From: Erysipelotrichaceae bacterium
GTDB lineage: Bacteria > Bacillota_I > Bacilli_A > Erysipelotrichales > Coprobacillaceae
Reading direction: 5' to 3'
Assembly: GCA_021201315.1 (NCBI GenBank)
Contig: JAJQFG010000104.1
Span: 60,693-124,692, forward strand
DNA: 64,000 nt
Notes under the pieces: model-generated
Databases searched by the model: none
What the model was told of the DNA's origin: nothing
Seen by the model: only the letters and a program-made list of their open reading frames with translations
In this document: one piece after another, positions 48,485-57,001 of the stretch
Layout of the letters: each line of letters starts with the position of its first letter
Position numbering within the stretch: position 1 is the stretch's first letter
Translations under genes and position numbers: made by a program

Positions 48485-48490
48485 ATTATA
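48485..48490 (-). promoter_or_regulatory. Probable original dprA -10 box
   Basis: Perfect TATAAT (48490-48485) preceded by a poor -35 (TTTTGA with 15-nt spacer). It would have driven dprA before the insertion; it now faces dprA'. Confidence 0.4.
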
Positions 48491-48529
48491 TATACGCTAA
48501 AAATTTCAAAATTTCTTTTTTTATTTTAA

Positions 48530-48567
48530 AAAAAATAAAAAAAAAGTCTAGTTTTTAATACTAGACT
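48530..48567 (-). terminator. Terminator of the gshA operon
   Basis: Stem AGTCTAG/CTAGACT (48545-48551, 48561-48567) with a 9-nt loop and a long T-rich run on the minus strand; it overlaps the esterase stop. Confidence 0.85.
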
Positions 48568-49309
48568 ACTCATCATTTAAAACATAAGGTAAAAAATATA
48601 ACATTTGTTTTTTCCACCAAGGCCAATCATGATCAACATCATAACCCCAAAAATCAAGCCAACCCTCAATACCTTTTTCTCTAAAAATATCTCTAATAAT
48701 ATTCAAAGTGCGAATTCCTTCTCTTTGCCAAGCACCTTGACCAATAGAAAGAATAATTTTTCTTTGATTATATAATTCAATATAAGGATGATCATTAGGT
48801 AATTCAGCTAAAAAATGAACTGGAGAATTATAATAGAGTGTACTATTACACCATCCATCCCAAAAATGCATAGCATCATAACATCCTGATAAAGCTATAA
48901 CACCTTCAAACAAATCAGGTCTTCTTAAAAATGTAATCGCAGCATGCGTTGCCCCTAAACTACATCCATTGGTAATAAGTTTATCTACATGATATTGTGC
49001 TTTGATAAAAGGAACAACTTCATCAACGATATAGTAATAGTATTGTTCTTGTATATAAGCACGATGTTCTTTATCACCATTTACATCAGACCAGCTTTCC
49101 TGATCCACTGTATCAACACAGAACAATTGAATTTGTCCTGATTCTATGAAGTCTTTTAATGTATCAACCATGCCAAAATTTTCATAATTATCACACATTG
49201 AATCCTGACATGGAAATACCAATATACCAAGTCCACTATGACCATAAATAAGCATATGCATATCTCGATTAAGGCATTGACTGTATTGTGTTATATGTTC
49301 TCTTCTCAT
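48566..49309 (-). CDS. Esterase family alpha/beta hydrolase
   Basis: This 247-aa putative-esterase (esterase D-like) protein has nucleophile elbow TNGCSLGATHA (GxSxG, Ser about 116), acidic region near LSIGQGAWQREG and a late His in GYDVDHDWPWW. No signal peptide, so it acts in the cytoplasm. It ends the gshA operon, overlapping the ATP-grasp gene by 4 nt. Substrate unknown; the operon suggests a product of amide or thioester chemistry, which is inference. Confidence 0.85.
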   Translation of the reverse strand: MRREHITQYSQCLNRDMHMLIYGHSGLGILVFPCQDSMCDNYENFGMVDTLKDFIESGQIQLFCVDTVDQESWSDVNGDKEHRAYIQEQYYYYIVDEVVPFIKAQYHVDKLITNGCSLGATHAAITFLRRPDLFEGVIALSGCYDAMHFWDGWCNSTLYYNSPVHFLAELPNDHPYIELYNQRKIILSIGQGAWQREGIRTLNIIRDIFREKGIEGWLDFWGYDVDHDWPWWKKQMLYFLPYVLNDE

Positions 49310-50493
49310 TTGTTTTCCATCCTTTTTAATATATAATCAACTTGTTCATCAAGCTCTTGTTGGCTATCAGCCTTAAGTAAAAATGCATGATTTCCCATTT
49401 CACCAGCTAAAGCCTGATCAACTTCACTTTCTTGAATAATGTTTAAAGCAAATTTATTTCTAATATCTTCATTACTATGAGCATAGTCAATAGAATTTTT
49501 TCGACCAAAATGTGTCACATAATGTTTAAATTCACTTTGCATGAAACATTTATCATAAATCAAACTATCTGCCCAAATAGTATAAACATCTGTTTCATAA
49601 GAATAATTCATCTTATCCGTAATATACCCTCCAGGTGCTCGCATATTTACTTCTAAGCCAACAATATCACCTTTTTTACCTAAACCATCTTGATCTTCAT
49701 CCAACCTAAAAAATTCAAAATGGAAAAATTTATTACGACTATCCAATTCCTTCAATAATCTGCTACCAGCATCATACAAATCTTTTGCAGGTGCTTGCCC
49801 AATGCTGACAACATCGTTATCATTGTTTACTGCATCCATCAAACTTACTGGAAGCACCTGACTTGATGCAAAAAGCACATTTCTTTGACTATCACTAATT
49901 CCATCAAATGTTTCTACATGACCTTTAACAACCTCTTCCTCAATAAATAATAAATCTGGTTTATTATTATAAAAGTTAATAAGTTCATCTTCATTATGCA
50001 ACTTATAAGTATAATTAGCACCAACACCATGATCAGGTTTAACAATCACAGGATAATTAACATCACAAGCAAATTCTAAAGCATCATCAATATTTTCAAT
50101 GAGTTTATAACGTGCTGTTGGAATACCAGCACGCTTATAAGCTTCTTTCATTAGCGATTTATGATTCATATATTTCAATGATTCACTTCCTGGGCCACTT
50201 GTTATATGAAAATCATCTCTAAACTTAGCTTCTAATTCTAACCAATATTCATTTTCTGATTCAATATAATCAATTTTTCCATAATGATAGATATAATATG
50301 CAACAATGCGTAATACTTGATCATAATCTTCTAGTGAAGATACATATTGATATTCAGTCAAACTGTTTTGAACCTTCTCATCAATAAATACAGCATCGCC
50401 TATTCCTAAAACATTGACACCACGAACTTTTAATCTATCACAAAATTGATAGAAATGCGTTGGAAAATGTGGTGAAATAAATATAACATTCAT
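49306..50493 (-). CDS. ATP-grasp domain ligase
   Basis: This 395-aa protein of carbamoyl-phosphate-synthase-like ATP-grasp type joins a carboxylate to an amine, thiol or similar through an acyl phosphate. It has YPVIVKPDHGVGA (ATP Lys, about 150), FIEEEVVKGHVETFDG and the metal-binding GLEVNMRAPGGY (ExNxRxxGG, about 285). It is not recognisably GshB. ATG at 50493 follows GGGAGG; upstream frame codons overlap the amidotransferase gene. Its place after gshA and an amidotransferase suggests it uses or makes a gamma-glutamyl compound. Confidence 0.83.
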   Translation of the reverse strand: MNVIFISPHFPTHFYQFCDRLKVRGVNVLGIGDAVFIDEKVQNSLTEYQYVSSLEDYDQVLRIVAYYIYHYGKIDYIESENEYWLELEAKFRDDFHITSGPGSESLKYMNHKSLMKEAYKRAGIPTARYKLIENIDDALEFACDVNYPVIVKPDHGVGANYTYKLHNEDELINFYNNKPDLLFIEEEVVKGHVETFDGISDSQRNVLFASSQVLPVSLMDAVNNDNDVVSIGQAPAKDLYDAGSRLLKELDSRNKFFHFEFFRLDEDQDGLGKKGDIVGLEVNMRAPGGYITDKMNYSYETDVYTIWADSLIYDKCFMQSEFKHYVTHFGRKNSIDYAHSNEDIRNKFALNIIQESEVDQALAGEMGNHAFLLKADSQQELDEQVDYILKRMENK

Positions 50494-50503
50494 ACAATCC
50501 TCC

Positions 50504-51259
50504 CTATAAATTTGAATACGTTTGATATATTTGATTAAGATCTTGTTGATTATCATAATAAGTATGATGATGGTTATTACCTTCATAAATAAGTTGACCT
50601 TTATCGTATACTAGTAAACAATTCATTGGTACTTTTTGCCAATTTTCATCACTTAATGGTACAGTAGCAAATAAAGTGCCTTCTTCTTTTTTTAGATAAT
50701 ATAAAGATGAATCATAATTTGTATGCACATATACATAGCTACCATCACTAAAAATAACATTTAGTTTATTACCTTTAGACATATCCGTTATTATCTTATC
50801 AAAAAAATAAAATAAATCATTTCCTTCTGTATAAGATTGATTCATTTGATCTATTAAATAATACAATATTCTCTCGCTATCTGTACTTCCTTTTTGAATA
50901 TGAATATAAGAATCTAGCGCAGAATATTTGAAAATTGTGCCATTATGAATGAGTGTCCATGCATTATTTTTATAATCATTTAAGGTATATGGATGCGTGT
51001 TCACATATTCCATAGTTCCCATCGTTGCATAACGAATATGAGCTAATACAACAGGACTGGAAATAGGTACTTCAAGTCTTTGTGTTAAATAATCACTATC
51101 TATCGCCATGATAGGTTCTTTTTCTATATTAACTAATGAACCAGATATACAAGCAAGTCCCCAACCATGAGGATGATTGGGACTATGGGTATAAAATTCT
51201 TTTAAATAATTATTAAGCAACAAAGGTTGATTTAAACTTGCGGCGAATAATTCACACAT
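50504..51259 (-). CDS. YafJ/EgtC-like class II glutamine amidotransferase
   Basis: This protein of about 251 aa has its N-terminal nucleophile Cys directly after Met (MCELFAASLN), then HGWGLACI, LAHIRYATMG, NTHPY, LIHNGTI and STDSERIL, all family blocks of GATase_6. EgtC, a relative, hydrolyses gamma-glutamyl amides; YafJ is uncharacterised. Its ATG shares a base with the frame-restored stop of gshA (TAATG). Start of the longer frame lacks the Cys2 and is rejected. Confidence 0.87.
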   Translation of the reverse strand: MCELFAASLNQPLLLNNYLKEFYTHSPNHPHGWGLACISGSLVNIEKEPIMAIDSDYLTQRLEVPISSPVVLAHIRYATMGTMEYVNTHPYTLNDYKNNAWTLIHNGTIFKYSALDSYIHIQKGSTDSERILYYLIDQMNQSYTEGNDLFYFFDKIITDMSKGNKLNVIFSDGSYVYVHTNYDSSLYYLKKEEGTLFATVPLSDENWQKVPMNCLLVYDKGQLIYEGNNHHHTYYDNQQDLNQIYQTYSNL

Positions 51260-51379
51260 TAAATTTCTCTCTCCTTGCATATTTTTATTGCATTTTTAAT
51301 AGCTACTTTTAAGCCTTCACCAACATAATTGTCTTTATATTGTGCCATAATACGTTCTACATATCGGTGATTGAGTTTG
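51259..51379 (-). pseudogene. Frame-shifted C-terminal end of gshA
   Basis: In a second frame the DNA after the gshA stop reads NHRYVERIMAQYKDNYVGEG then LKVAIKNAIKICKEREI and a TAA that overlaps the amidotransferase ATG. Adding one base to the run of six A (minus strand, 51385-51380) joins it to gshA. The coupling at the end argues this was the true terminus. Confidence 0.65.
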
Positions 51380-52517
51380 TTTTTTGATAACGAATAGTTG
51401 CTTTCGAAGTTTCATCATCAAAATAGTTTTCCATATCATTAAGTATTGATAATGTTTTATCTTTAATATTTGTATCATCTATAAAGATTTTTGAATCATC
51501 ATAACGTGCAGCTGCTTTTTCATTAGATATGGCTTGTTTTTGCATATTTTCAGTTAAATTTATTTTTTCTAAAGACATTAAATAAATAATAAATAAATTA
51601 ACAAAACGTAAGTCTTCTTTAATGATACCAATAGGACTAAACGGATTTAAATCAAAGACACGAAGTTCAATATGATTGATACCATTTTGACGTAAGTTTT
51701 CATTATTATTGATTCCTTTAGGTTTTAAACGAACAGGATAATAAAGTTCACTTGCTGCTTGTAACATACCATCATCGACGTATTTTTGAATGCTATCAAC
51801 ATAAGCTTCAACACTATCATATTGAAGAATTGGTACAAAATCATTCCAATAGCCTATTTCACTACAACGTGCTGAGCCTAAATCATGATAAATCGAAGCT
51901 GTCATATCTTTTTCATATGAGTCATCAAGAATAGGACTAGCTGCCGTAAGATAAACAATCATCCATATATAATAAACAATCTTTTGAGCCAATTCCAAAT
52001 AGAGTTGATTTTTAAACTCTTGAAAAGATAAATTAGAATGATACTGATATTCCTGTTCTAATAATACATTATCAAATGAATAGTTAACATGAATACCAGA
52101 AAAAAGCATTTTCTTTTTACCATACTTCGTTGCTAAATATTGACGATAAACTTCCTTAGCTTTTTGTTCACCTTCAAACGTGGCAACAGGAATATCACTT
52201 TCACCTTTAACAAACGGTGGATTAGAAAATGGCCACAATATCTCTCTACCAGTTTCCAAAGTATACAAAGACTTAACAGTTTGTTTATGAATAATTTCCA
52301 TTTCACGATAAGCCTTATCACAACTATCACAGGCATCTGTAATCATTTCTACTTGATTCTCACAAAAATCCCTATCAATATAAGGATTACCCAAAAAAGG
52401 ATGTTCAACATGTGACAAATATCCCTCTAAGTTTACTCTTAAGCTTTCTTTTTCTAAACCAAATCCACCAGTTAATAAATGTTCTTTAATTATTTTATTA
52501 TTTGTATGAAACCCCAT
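51357..52517 (-). CDS. gshA: Glutamate-cysteine ligase (GshA, GshF N-domain type)
   Basis: This enzyme forms gamma-glutamylcysteine from Glu, Cys and ATP. The 386-aa protein has GGFGLEKESLRV (about 18-29), the metal/substrate region FCENQVEMITDA, LFSGIHVNYSF and HIELRVFDLNPFSP. It lacks the fused ATP-grasp domain of GshF. The frame ends early at 51357, probably by a one-base loss; the catalytic core is complete. Start ATG at 52517 behind GAGGTG. It leads an operon with amidotransferase, ATP-grasp and esterase genes, but no gshB is seen. Confidence 0.88.
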   Translation of the reverse strand: MGFHTNNKIIKEHLLTGGFGLEKESLRVNLEGYLSHVEHPFLGNPYIDRDFCENQVEMITDACDSCDKAYREMEIIHKQTVKSLYTLETGREILWPFSNPPFVKGESDIPVATFEGEQKAKEVYRQYLATKYGKKKMLFSGIHVNYSFDNVLLEQEYQYHSNLSFQEFKNQLYLELAQKIVYYIWMIVYLTAASPILDDSYEKDMTASIYHDLGSARCSEIGYWNDFVPILQYDSVEAYVDSIQKYVDDGMLQAASELYYPVRLKPKGINNNENLRQNGINHIELRVFDLNPFSPIGIIKEDLRFVNLFIIYLMSLEKINLTENMQKQAISNEKAAARYDDSKIFIDDTNIKDKTLSILNDMENYFDDETSKATIRYQKTNSITDM

Positions 52518-52545
52518 AATCACACCTCATTTTCACTATATATTC

Positions 52546-52574
52546 ATAGTAAACATATAGGAATTAAATGTCAA
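52546..52574 (-). promoter_or_regulatory. Promoter of the gshA operon
   Basis: Perfect TTGACA (52574-52569), 17-nt spacer, TACTAT (52551-52546). Confidence 0.82.
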
Positions 52575-52580
52575 GCGATA

Positions 52581-53222
52581 TTATAATTTGAATTCATCAC
52601 TATCAATAGTTAATTGAATATTTAAAGCATCTTTTACCGGTTGAAAAGAACGACGATGAATGGGTGTGACGCCATATTTTTGTAAAGCTTCTTTATGTTG
52701 TTTGGTTGGATAACCTTTATGTTTGGCAAAGCCATATTGAGGATATTGTTTATCATATTCTTGCATTATATGATCTCTTGTTACTTTAGCAAGTATACTT
52801 GCTGCACCTATCGAAATAGACTTACTGTCACCTTTGATAATTGCTTCATGTTCGATAATATTGCCCAATGGCATCGCATCACTTAATGCATAATCTGGTT
52901 TAATAGATATATGTTCAATAGCTTGAATCATGCCTAAACGTGATGCTTGATAAACATTTAAATTATCAACATCTTCTATACTTATAATTTCTATTTGATA
53001 AGACAAGGCATCTTGTTTAATAATTTCAAATAATTTTTCGCGCTTTTTTTCAGATAACTTTTTTGAATCATTGATTTCATTATTAACATAACCTTTAGGA
53101 AAAATAACGCCAGCAACTACCAAAGGACCAGCCATAGGTCCTCTACCTGCTTCATCTAAACCAATAATATATTTCTTACCTTTTTGATATGCAGCTTGTT
53201 CATATTCTAATCTTTCACACAT
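52581..53222 (-). CDS. rnhB: Ribonuclease HII
   Basis: This 213-aa enzyme removes ribonucleotides and RNA from DNA hybrids. Catalytic residues are intact: GLDEAGRGPMAGP (DE pair), NDSKKLSEKKR, the Asp in YALSDA and GAASILAKVTRD. This contrasts with the altered RNase HIII homologue at 8.8 kb. ATG at 53222 follows GGGAGG and overlaps the rbgA end by 16 nt, the same pairing as in Bacillus (ylqF-rnhB). Confidence 0.96.
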   Translation of the reverse strand: MCERLEYEQAAYQKGKKYIIGLDEAGRGPMAGPLVVAGVIFPKGYVNNEINDSKKLSEKKREKLFEIIKQDALSYQIEIISIEDVDNLNVYQASRLGMIQAIEHISIKPDYALSDAMPLGNIIEHEAIIKGDSKSISIGAASILAKVTRDHIMQEYDKQYPQYGFAKHKGYPTKQHKEALQKYGVTPIHRRSFQPVKDALNIQLTIDSDEFKL

Positions 53223-54076
53223 GTTGTATCCTCCCATGATATTGGACCTATTATACCACTATTAATTTCACTAAAAAACAATTGCATAACTCTATCATAG
53301 TCAGTTTCACCTTTAATAGGTTTTATTTTTCTAAGCTTTGCAATATGATCAAAAGCATGAATAAGCCAATCTTCATCACTAAAATCAATGGTTAATTGAT
53401 AACGTGCTTCTAATAACTTTGGATAATGTTGACTAAGATATTTTAAAGCATATATAAATAAATCATCTAATGGTAGGATATCTTGTTTAATCGAACCAAT
53501 AAGTGCAATATTTTTAGCAATTCTTTCATCATCAAATTTAGGCCATAAAACACCTGGTGTATCAAATAACTCAAAATCTTTAGCAACTCTAATAATTTGT
53601 TGTGATTTCGTGACTCCTGGTTTATTACCTGTAATAGTTGCTTTTCGGGATGCTAATTTATTAATAAAAGTTGACTTGCCAACATTAGGAATACCTAAAA
53701 CCATAGCACGAATTGGACGTGGTTTGATGCCACGAGCTTGTTCTTTAGCTTTTTTATCTTTTAAAATGATTTGACATTGATCAATAATTTTTTGATACTC
53801 TTTAAAATTTTTCAAATTAACACTCATCGCAAAATAATGATGTTCTTTATAATAATTAATCCATTGATTTGTTACATCAGCATCTGCCATATCTTTTTTA
53901 GTTAAAACAATGAGTCTAGGCTTTTGTTTAATGATATCATTAAGCATTGGATTTTTAGAAGAATACGGAGCTCTAGCATCAACTAACTCTATGACAATAT
54001 CGATGACTTTTAATTTATCACTAATCTCCCTTTTAGCTTTCGCCATATGTCCAGGGTACCATTGAATCTGTGCCAT
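53207..54076 (-). CDS. rbgA: Ribosome biogenesis GTPase RbgA (YlqF)
   Basis: This circularly permuted GTPase, needed for late 50S maturation, shows the motif order G4 (VLTKKDMAD) before G1 (GIPNVGKSTFINKLA) and G3 (FDTPGVLWPK). It begins QWYPGHMAKAKR, the family start. The 289 aa include the C-terminal ANTAR-like helices. It sits 11 nt after lepB. Confidence 0.95.
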   Translation of the reverse strand: MAQIQWYPGHMAKAKREISDKLKVIDIVIELVDARAPYSSKNPMLNDIIKQKPRLIVLTKKDMADADVTNQWINYYKEHHYFAMSVNLKNFKEYQKIIDQCQIILKDKKAKEQARGIKPRPIRAMVLGIPNVGKSTFINKLASRKATITGNKPGVTKSQQIIRVAKDFELFDTPGVLWPKFDDERIAKNIALIGSIKQDILPLDDLFIYALKYLSQHYPKLLEARYQLTIDFSDEDWLIHAFDHIAKLRKIKPIKGETDYDRVMQLFFSEINSGIIGPISWEDTTCVKD

Positions 54077-54086
54077 AATAATCCTC

Positions 54087-54629
54087 CTAATCTAACCATT
54101 GAATACTATCAAACGGATAAATAACCAATCCTTTAAAACCAATAATATCATCTATACTAAAAGCACCTAAAACTCTTGAATCAGTAGAGCGCAAACGATT
54201 ATCACCCATTAAGAAGTACTCATCTTCACCTAAAGTGACTTCAAAATCCTCAGTAAAATTATCAACATTATAAGTTGCTTTTGATGCTTCTACAAAATCT
54301 TCATCTAAAAAATCCTGTACAACAATTTCTCCATCAACATATAAAACATCATTCACAAAAGCAATGGTTTCACCAGGTAAGCCAATAACTCTTTTAATAA
54401 TCTTTTCATCCAATTGATCACTATATGCTACAACAACATCAAATCTATCTATATGATCTTCATTGACACCAATAGCATTAATAAGAGCAATATCACTATC
54501 ATGTAAAGTATTTTCCATAGAAGAACCATCAATTCTAATAGGAATAGCTACAAATCTAAAGACACAAATAGTAATAGCAACTACTATAACAAATTCAACA
54601 ATAGAAAATAATACTTGTTTTAATTTCAT
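54087..54629 (-). CDS. lepB: Signal peptidase I
   Basis: This 180-aa membrane Ser/Lys protease releases secreted proteins. One transmembrane helix (about 8-28), catalytic Ser37 in DGSSMENTL, Lys79 in KIIKRVIGLPGE and the box GDNRLRSTDSR are present. It lies between rplS and rbgA, as in several Firmicutes. Confidence 0.95.
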   Translation of the reverse strand: MKLKQVLFSIVEFVIVVAITICVFRFVAIPIRIDGSSMENTLHDSDIALINAIGVNEDHIDRFDVVVAYSDQLDEKIIKRVIGLPGETIAFVNDVLYVDGEIVVQDFLDEDFVEASKATYNVDNFTEDFEVTLGEDEYFLMGDNRLRSTDSRVLGAFSIDDIIGFKGLVIYPFDSIQWLD

Positions 54630-54644
54630 GATAACCTCCTAATA

Positions 54645-54674
54645 AGCAAAAAAGTATGAGTTTCCCCATACTTT
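54645..54674 (-). terminator. Terminator after rplS
   Basis: Stem AAAGTATG/CATACTTT (54651-54658, 54667-54674), 8-nt loop and T6 on the minus strand; it overlaps the rplS stop. Confidence 0.85.
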
Positions 54675-55023
54675 ATTTACGAATTTCTTTAATTCTAGCA
54701 GCTTTTCCAGATAATCCACGTAAGTAATGTAATTTAGCTCTACGTACTTTACCAACCTTAGCAACTTCAATTCTGTCAATAATTGGTGAATGAAGTGGGA
54801 AAGTTCTTTCTACACCAACCTGGTAAGAAATCTTTCTAACAGTAAATGATTCAGAAATACCTCCACCTTTTCGAGAAATACAAACACCTTCAAATAATTG
54901 TAAACGTGTCTTGTTACCTTCTTGAATACGAACATAAACTTTTAATGTATCCCCAGGTTTGAAATCTGGAATATCATTTCTTAATTGTTTCTTAGTAATT
55001 TGATCTACTAATTGCATATTCAT
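54673..55023 (-). CDS. rplS: 50S ribosomal protein L19
   Basis: This 116-aa protein starts [21 protein letters not shown] (given in two parts: [19 protein letters not shown]), with [16 protein letters not shown] and the C-terminal [18 protein letters not shown]. The ATG at 55023 lies behind AAAGGAGG. The open frame reaches 30 codons upstream through the leader, which is more likely an L19 leader RNA. Confidence 0.96.
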   Translation of the reverse strand: MNMQLVDQITKKQLRNDIPDFKPGDTLKVYVRIQEGNKTRLQLFEGVCISRKGGGISESFTVRKISYQVGVERTFPLHSPIIDRIEVAKVGKVRRAKLHYLRGLSGKAARIKEIRK

Positions 55024-55100
55024 AATATGACTTCCTCCTTTATCAAATTTTAGTCTTTGAAGTTCATACGTTATTATAACCAGCGGAGCTTCTGCGTCAA
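55024..55100 (-). ncRNA. Possible L19 leader RNA
   Basis: Between trmD and rplS the minus strand has AACAAGTCTTTTGACGC, GAAGCTCCGCTGG and then the ribosome site. Position and several short blocks resemble the L19 leader of low-GC Firmicutes, but I cannot confirm the fold by eye. Confidence 0.35.
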
Positions 55101-55136
55101 AAGACTTGTTCATAATATCATTTAACTATGAAAAAA

Positions 55137-55856
55137 TCAATCATTTTCTTTAATTTCCTGTAAAATTTTTAATTCTTCTTTGGTAAGTTCCTTATTTTGC
55201 AAGAGATCTGGTCTTTTATGATAAGTTTTAAGCAATGATTGTTTAAGTCTCCATTTTCGAATGTTTTCATGGTGACCACTCAATAAAATATCTGGAACAC
55301 AATTGCCATCATATTCATAAGGCCTTGTATATTGAGGATATTCCAATAAACCTTCACTAAAGCTATCATCTTCATGACTGATTTCTCGAATAGTACCATC
55401 TAATAAACGAATAATCGAATCACAAACAACCATACTTGCTAATTCGCCACCAGTCAAAATATAATCGCCAATTGAAATCTCCATGTCAACATAATCTCTA
55501 ATACGTTCATCAAATCCTTCATAATGACCACATATAATAACAATATGTTCATACTTAGATAGTTGCACACTTATTGATTGTTTTAATGTTTGTCCTTGTG
55601 GAGACATAAGAATTACAAAAGATTTAGACGTAGTAATTGTTTTTAAACAATCAACAATTGGTTGACACATAAGCACCATACCTTGACCACCACCATAAGG
55701 ATAATCATCAACTTTTTTATGCTTATTATCCGCAAATTTTCTAAAATCATGAATATTTACTTCAACAATTTGACTATCAATAGCACGTTTAATAATTGAT
55801 GTATTTAAAAAACCATCAAACATTTCAGGAAATAAAGATAATATATCAATCTTCAT
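55137..55856 (-). CDS. trmD: tRNA (guanine-N1)-methyltransferase TrmD
   Basis: TrmD makes m1G37, which prevents frameshifting. The 239-aa SPOUT enzyme has MKIDILSLFPEMFDGF, YGGGQGMVL, LMSPQGQTL, ICGHYEGFDERI and the trefoil-knot ISIGDYILTGGELA. ATG at 55856 overlaps the rimM stop by 11 nt; a TTG five codons earlier is not needed. Confidence 0.97.
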   Translation of the reverse strand: MKIDILSLFPEMFDGFLNTSIIKRAIDSQIVEVNIHDFRKFADNKHKKVDDYPYGGGQGMVLMCQPIVDCLKTITTSKSFVILMSPQGQTLKQSISVQLSKYEHIVIICGHYEGFDERIRDYVDMEISIGDYILTGGELASMVVCDSIIRLLDGTIREISHEDDSFSEGLLEYPQYTRPYEYDGNCVPDILLSGHHENIRKWRLKQSLLKTYHKRPDLLQNKELTKEELKILQEIKEND

Positions 55857-56349
55857 CAATAAAACCTTCAATCAATTCGACATCAATTCGTTTATTGTCA
55901 ATATCTTCATTTTTTACAAAGGCTTCAACATAAGGAATCATAATTTTATGTTGTCCTTGTACAACTAAAATATCATGATGCTCAAATAATTGAACCTCAG
56001 ACACATCACCAATATATTCATCATAATTATAAACTTGACAACCTATTAAATCATCAACATAATATTCGCCCTCATCAAGCAAAGACAAATCCTTATCACA
56101 ATATAAATCACAACCCTTATATTTTTCTACTAAATTAATATCTTCATAATCTTTAAAAGCAACTAATATATGACCTTTATGATAACGATGTTTCAATACT
56201 TCCATATTGATATCATGGTTTTGATAACGTATAGTTACAATGTTTCCTTTTTGAAATCTTTCTTCAGGAAAATCTGTCATTGATTTTACTTTTAATTCAC
56301 CTTTTATGCCATGAGTATTAACAATTTTACCAATCTTTACTTTTTCCAT
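55846..56349 (-). CDS. rimM: 16S rRNA processing protein RimM
   Basis: This 167-aa 30S maturation factor has an N-terminal RimM beta barrel (IVNTHGIKGELKVKS at about 8-22) and a C-terminal PRC barrel (YYVDDLIGCQVY, then IPYVEAFV). It follows khpA after a terminator, so read-through or its own weak promoter is required. AAGGAG precedes the ATG. Confidence 0.95.
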   Translation of the reverse strand: MEKVKIGKIVNTHGIKGELKVKSMTDFPEERFQKGNIVTIRYQNHDINMEVLKHRYHKGHILVAFKDYEDINLVEKYKGCDLYCDKDLSLLDEGEYYVDDLIGCQVYNYDEYIGDVSEVQLFEHHDILVVQGQHKIMIPYVEAFVKNEDIDNKRIDVELIEGFIDED

Positions 56350-56364
56350 AAATTCTCCTTATAA

Positions 56365-56390
56365 TGAAAAAATAGATGGTTACATCTATT
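56365..56390 (-). terminator. Terminator between khpA and rimM
   Basis: Stem AATAGATG/CATCTATT (56371-56378, 56383-56390), 4-nt loop and T6 on the minus strand; overlaps the khpA stop. Confidence 0.8.
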
Positions 56391-56637
56391 CTCCATACGA
56401 TTCAAATTTGATGTCTAATCGCTTGTTATTCAAACGTCCTGAAACAGACATAAGTTGACGAATTGAATTAGCCATCATACCTTTTCTACCAATGAGCTTT
56501 GCTATATCATCATGTGAAGCATATACATATAAAACAACTGTATCCTCTTCTAAAGAAGGCATTTGTCTTACTTCAAGATGTTCTTTATCCTTGACAAGCT
56601 CAACAGCGATATCATGTAACGTCTTTACATAATCCAT
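56386..56637 (-). CDS. khpA: KH-domain RNA-binding protein KhpA (YlqC)
   Basis: This 83-aa single type II KH-domain protein has the GxxG loop in IGRKGMMANSIRQL (about 47-60). With KhpB it binds RNAs affecting cell elongation and division. Located between rpsP and rimM as in most Firmicutes, 12 nt after rpsP. Confidence 0.94.
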   Translation of the reverse strand: MDYVKTLHDIAVELVKDKEHLEVRQMPSLEEDTVVLYVYASHDDIAKLIGRKGMMANSIRQLMSVSGRLNNKRLDIKFESYGE

Positions 56638-56649
56638 GAATACTCACCA

Positions 56650-56925
56650 CTATTTCTTTGCATTTTTTTGATCAGCAAATTTTTTCATGATTCCTTCTTT
56701 TCTTAAGATACTTCTAACTGTATCTGAAGGTTGAGCACCTTTTTCTAGCCATGATAAAATTGCTTCTTCTTTAACTGTTATAACAGCAGGATTTTTAGTA
56801 GGATCATAAGTACCTACTTGTTCAATAAAACGTCCATCTCTTTTTGATTTTGAATCTGCTACAACAATTCTATAAAATGGTGCTTTTTTTGCACCCATTC
56901 TCTTTAATCTAATTTTAACTGCCAT
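56650..56925 (-). CDS. rpsP: 30S ribosomal protein S16
   Basis: This 91-aa protein starts [20 protein letters not shown] (given in parts: [24 protein letters not shown]), followed by [12 protein letters not shown] and [16 protein letters not shown]. First gene of rpsP-khpA-rimM-trmD with a good promoter upstream. Confidence 0.98.
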   Translation of the reverse strand: MAVKIRLKRMGAKKAPFYRIVVADSKSKRDGRFIEQVGTYDPTKNPAVITVKEEAILSWLEKGAQPSDTVRSILRKEGIMKKFADQKNAKK

Positions 56926-56955
56926 AATTTACCTCCATTTATTGATTGCTTGTAT

Positions 56956-56983
56956 ATCATAACACAAATAAAGTATCTGTCAA
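56956..56983 (-). promoter_or_regulatory. Promoter of rpsP operon
   Basis: Perfect TTGACA (56983-56978), 16-nt spacer, extended TGTTATGAT (-10 at 56961-56956). Confidence 0.82.
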
Positions 56984-57001
56984 GTATTTTTACTTAACAT
57001 C

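Noticed and set aside
55024-55113. N-terminal extension of L19
   Set aside because: The frame is open for 30 codons upstream, but L19 starts near MNMQLVD in all homologues I know and AAAGGAGG lies right before that ATG.
56926-57001. SRP RNA gene next to ffh
   Set aside because: The short gap holds only the rpsP promoter; no GGAA-tetraloop hairpin of SRP RNA is present.
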